Source: Amycolatopsis sp. 2-15 (lineage in GTDB: Bacteria; Actinomycetota; Actinomycetes; Mycobacteriales; Pseudonocardiaceae). Taken from it: DNA of 64,000 nucleotides. The stretch lies in the NCBI RefSeq assembly GCF_030285625.1, contig NZ_CP127294.1, positions 1 through 64,000 of the forward strand, read 5' to 3'. A program made the position numbers and the translations under genes. Below, one piece after another: positions 62,479 to 64,000 of this stretch. Under the pieces are notes generated by a model. The model did not search any database and was not told the DNA's origin. It saw only the letters and a list, made by a program, of their open reading frames with translations. Within the stretch, counting starts at the first letter, position 1. Each line of letters starts with the position of its first letter.

Positions 62479-63273
62479 TCAGTGCATTTCGAATGAATGC
62501 AGCAACGCCGGAAAGCGCTCGAACGCCTCGCCCAGCCGGGCAGCGAGTTCCTTCAGCAAAGGCAGCCGCGTGGCCACGAACTCCGGCACCGGCAGGTACC
62601 CGGAAACCGTCGAACAACTGACGCCCGCGACCACCGAGCCGCCGAACACCGGGCAGCCCAGTGCGGTGATGCCGACGTCGAGCTCGTCGACGACGACCGC
62701 GTAGCCGTCCTGGCGGGCCTGGGCCAGTGAATCGCGCAGCGACTCGACGGAGGTGATCGTGGAAGCCGTCCGCGGAGCGAGGGTGGCGGTCGCCAGGAAG
62801 GCATCGACCACGGCCGGGCGTTCGTGGGCCAGGATCGCGCGGCCGGAGGCGCTCACGTACGCCGGCACTCGCGCGCCCGGCGTGATCGCGAAGCGCATCA
62901 AGCGATCCGTTTGCGCGTGGCAGACGTGGAGGATGTCGGTGCCGGCCAAGGCGGTCAGGGAAACGCTGTCGCCCGTCTCGTCGCGGACGCGTTGCAGCAG
63001 CGGCTGCGCCAGGCTGCTCAGGTTCATCGCGCGTGTGTAGCCCGCCGAGAGCTCCAGCACGCGCGGCGTGAGGACGAACCGCTTGTCCACCTGCGAAAGG
63101 TAACCGAGCTCCACGAGGGTGAGCAGGAAGCGGCGCGCGGCGGCCGGGCTGAGGCCCGTGGCGGCCGCGACCTGGCTCAGGGACATTTCGGGCTGATCGG
63201 GCCCGAACGCCCGCAACACCGTCAATCCCCTGGCCAGCGAGGTGACGAACTGTTCCTTGTCCGCGCTTGACAT
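62479..63273 (-). CDS. IclR family transcriptional regulator
   Basis: 264 aa. Winged helix at 10-70 (FVTSLARGLTVLRAFG, LSQVAAATGLSPAAARRFLL), then the IclR effector GAF-like domain (LLQRVRDETGDSVSLTALAG, RVPAYVSASGRAILAH, SSTVSGYLPVPEF). The PcaR/PobR/CatR subgroup controls aromatic acid use. Divergent from the MHS-type carrier, with an inverted repeat between them, so it probably controls that carrier and its pathway. Confidence 0.9.
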   Translation of the reverse strand: MSSADKEQFVTSLARGLTVLRAFGPDQPEMSLSQVAAATGLSPAAARRFLLTLVELGYLSQVDKRFVLTPRVLELSAGYTRAMNLSSLAQPLLQRVRDETGDSVSLTALAGTDILHVCHAQTDRLMRFAITPGARVPAYVSASGRAILAHERPAVVDAFLATATLAPRTASTITSVESLRDSLAQARQDGYAVVVDELDVGITALGCPVFGGSVVAGVSCSTVSGYLPVPEFVATRLPLLKELAARLGEAFERFPALLHSFEMH

Positions 63274-63304
63274 CGCCGCGATGCCCTTCCTAATCTCCGT
63301 TTAC

Positions 63305-63332
63305 CGCCTAGCGGAAAAATATTCGCTAGGCG
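63305..63332. promoter_or_regulatory. Operator between IclR and MHS genes
   Basis: cgcctagcg (63305-63313) and cgctaggcg (63324-63332): perfect 9-bp inverted repeat with an A/T-rich 10-bp spacer (gaaaaatatt), in the 98-bp gap between the two divergent starts. It fits a dimeric regulator such as IclR. Confidence 0.7.
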
Positions 63333-63371
63333 AAACTTTAGCACTGCTTCGGCTCAACGAGGAGGCTCGGC

Positions 63372-64000
63372 GTGCGAACCCATGAACAGTCGGCACACCT
63401 GACCAGACGGGCGACCATCGCCGCGACGTTCGGCACCGTGGTCGAGTGGTACGACTTCTTCCTCTATGGCACGGCTTCCGCGTTGATCTTCCCGAGCCTG
63501 TTCTTCCCGTCGGCCAGCTCGCTCAACGGCTCGCTGCTGTCGTTCGCCACGTTCGCCACCGGGTTCGTCGCCCGGCCGCTCGGCGGGGCGATCTTCGGGC
63601 ACGTCGGCGACCGCATCGGGCGCAAGAACGCGCTGGTCATCACGCTGCTCGCGATGGGTCTGGCGACGCTGGCCGTCGGCCTCCTGCCCACCTACGGGCA
63701 GATCGGCGCGCTGGCCCCGATCCTGCTGGTGGTGCTGCGGATCGTGCAGGGCATCGGCACCGGCGGCGAGTGGGGCGGCGCCGCGCTGCTGACCAAGGAG
63801 AACGGCAGCAGCCGGCCCGGGTTCTGGGGCGGGTTCCTGTCCAGCGCGGTGTTCGCGGGGCTGATCCTCGCTTCGGTCGTCTACGTGGTGATCGGCGCGC
63901 TGGTGAACAACGACCAGCTGCTGTCGTGGGCCTGGCGCATCCCGTTCCTGCTCAGCGTCATCCTCGTCGGCGTAGGCCTGTGGGTACGCAAGGGCCTGCC
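63372..64000 (+). CDS. MHS-family MFS transporter, cut by right edge
   Basis: From GTG 63372 (ggagg 6 bases upstream) the frame stays open to 64000, 209 codons. N-terminal motif TFGTVVEWYDFFLYGTASAL, ARPLGGAIFGHVGDRIGRKN and IVQGIGTGGEWGGAALL identify the metabolite:proton symporter (MHS) subgroup (shikimate, alpha-ketoglutarate, proline-betaine). The first six helices are present. It imports a carboxylate or related solute. Divergent from the IclR gene. Confidence 0.92.
   Translation, partial: MRTHEQSAHLTRRATIAATFGTVVEWYDFFLYGTASALIFPSLFFPSASSLNGSLLSFATFATGFVARPLGGAIFGHVGDRIGRKNALVITLLAMGLATLAVGLLPTYGQIGALAPILLVVLRIVQGIGTGGEWGGAALLTKENGSSRPGFWGGFLSSAVFAGLILASVVYVVIGALVNNDQLLSWAWRIPFLLSVILVGVGLWVRKGL

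Overview
The window is high-GC actinobacterial DNA, most likely from Amycolatopsis or a close relative (Pseudonocardiaceae). The assignment rests on an S-(hydroxymethyl)mycothiol dehydrogenase, F420-type oxidoreductases, GAF-ANTAR and large LuxR regulators, an LAxTG-anchored wall protein, DUF5134/DUF2637/DUF6098 family genes, and a rifampicin monooxygenase preceded by a 19-bp element that looks like the rifamycin-associated element. I had no database access, so families are named from motifs and remembered family sequences.

Layout. 1-7.4 kb: an ATP-grasp enzyme (running off the left edge), a CocE-type hydrolase, a LLM-oxidoreductase/SDR pair, and a LysR gene whose sensor half is replaced by a frameshifted piece of error-prone DNA polymerase DnaE2. 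7.7-19.2 kb: a three-gene minus-strand secretion/toxin locus: a LamG-repeat exoprotein, a 2267-aa RHS protein ending in a HINT domain and a papain-like toxin tip, and a candidate immunity protein. 19.4-31.6 kb: a graveyard of gene fragments (ligase, S1 protease, serine recombinase, STAS, DUF2637, recombinase tail), a tRNA 3'-half that looks like an attachment scar, and some intact genes (ice-binding-like LAxTG protein, an ECF sigma factor sitting inside a broken ice-binding paralogue, GAF-ANTAR regulator, AI-2E permease, HNH-like protein). This is probably one or more decayed integrative elements.

31.8-41.2 kb: a cytosolic AmiC-like binding protein, an EthD protein, an MFS carrier, and a tight six-gene operon (phthalate-dioxygenase-type reductase, cytochrome P450, MoaF-like protein, cupin, alpha/beta hydrolase, DUF5134). 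The P450 and reductase resemble the two halves of the self-sufficient CYP116B/P450RhF enzymes, here encoded separately. 41.3-51.8 kb: a large LuxR regulator, the mycothiol-dependent formaldehyde pair (MscR-like dehydrogenase plus MBL hydrolase) divergent from a kinase-like LuxR protein, an MTHFR-like protein, an anchored membrane protein, an NAD-dependent DNA ligase and two small membrane proteins.

52-64 kb: small stress/regulatory genes (VOC, F420-dependent Ddn-like, MarR), a UPF0718-type permease divergent from rox, a tandem ABM protein, a secreted deacetylase-like protein, a frameshifted LysR gene, a RibD-type reductase, a secreted zinc metallopeptidase, and an IclR regulator divergent from an MHS-type carrier cut by the right edge.
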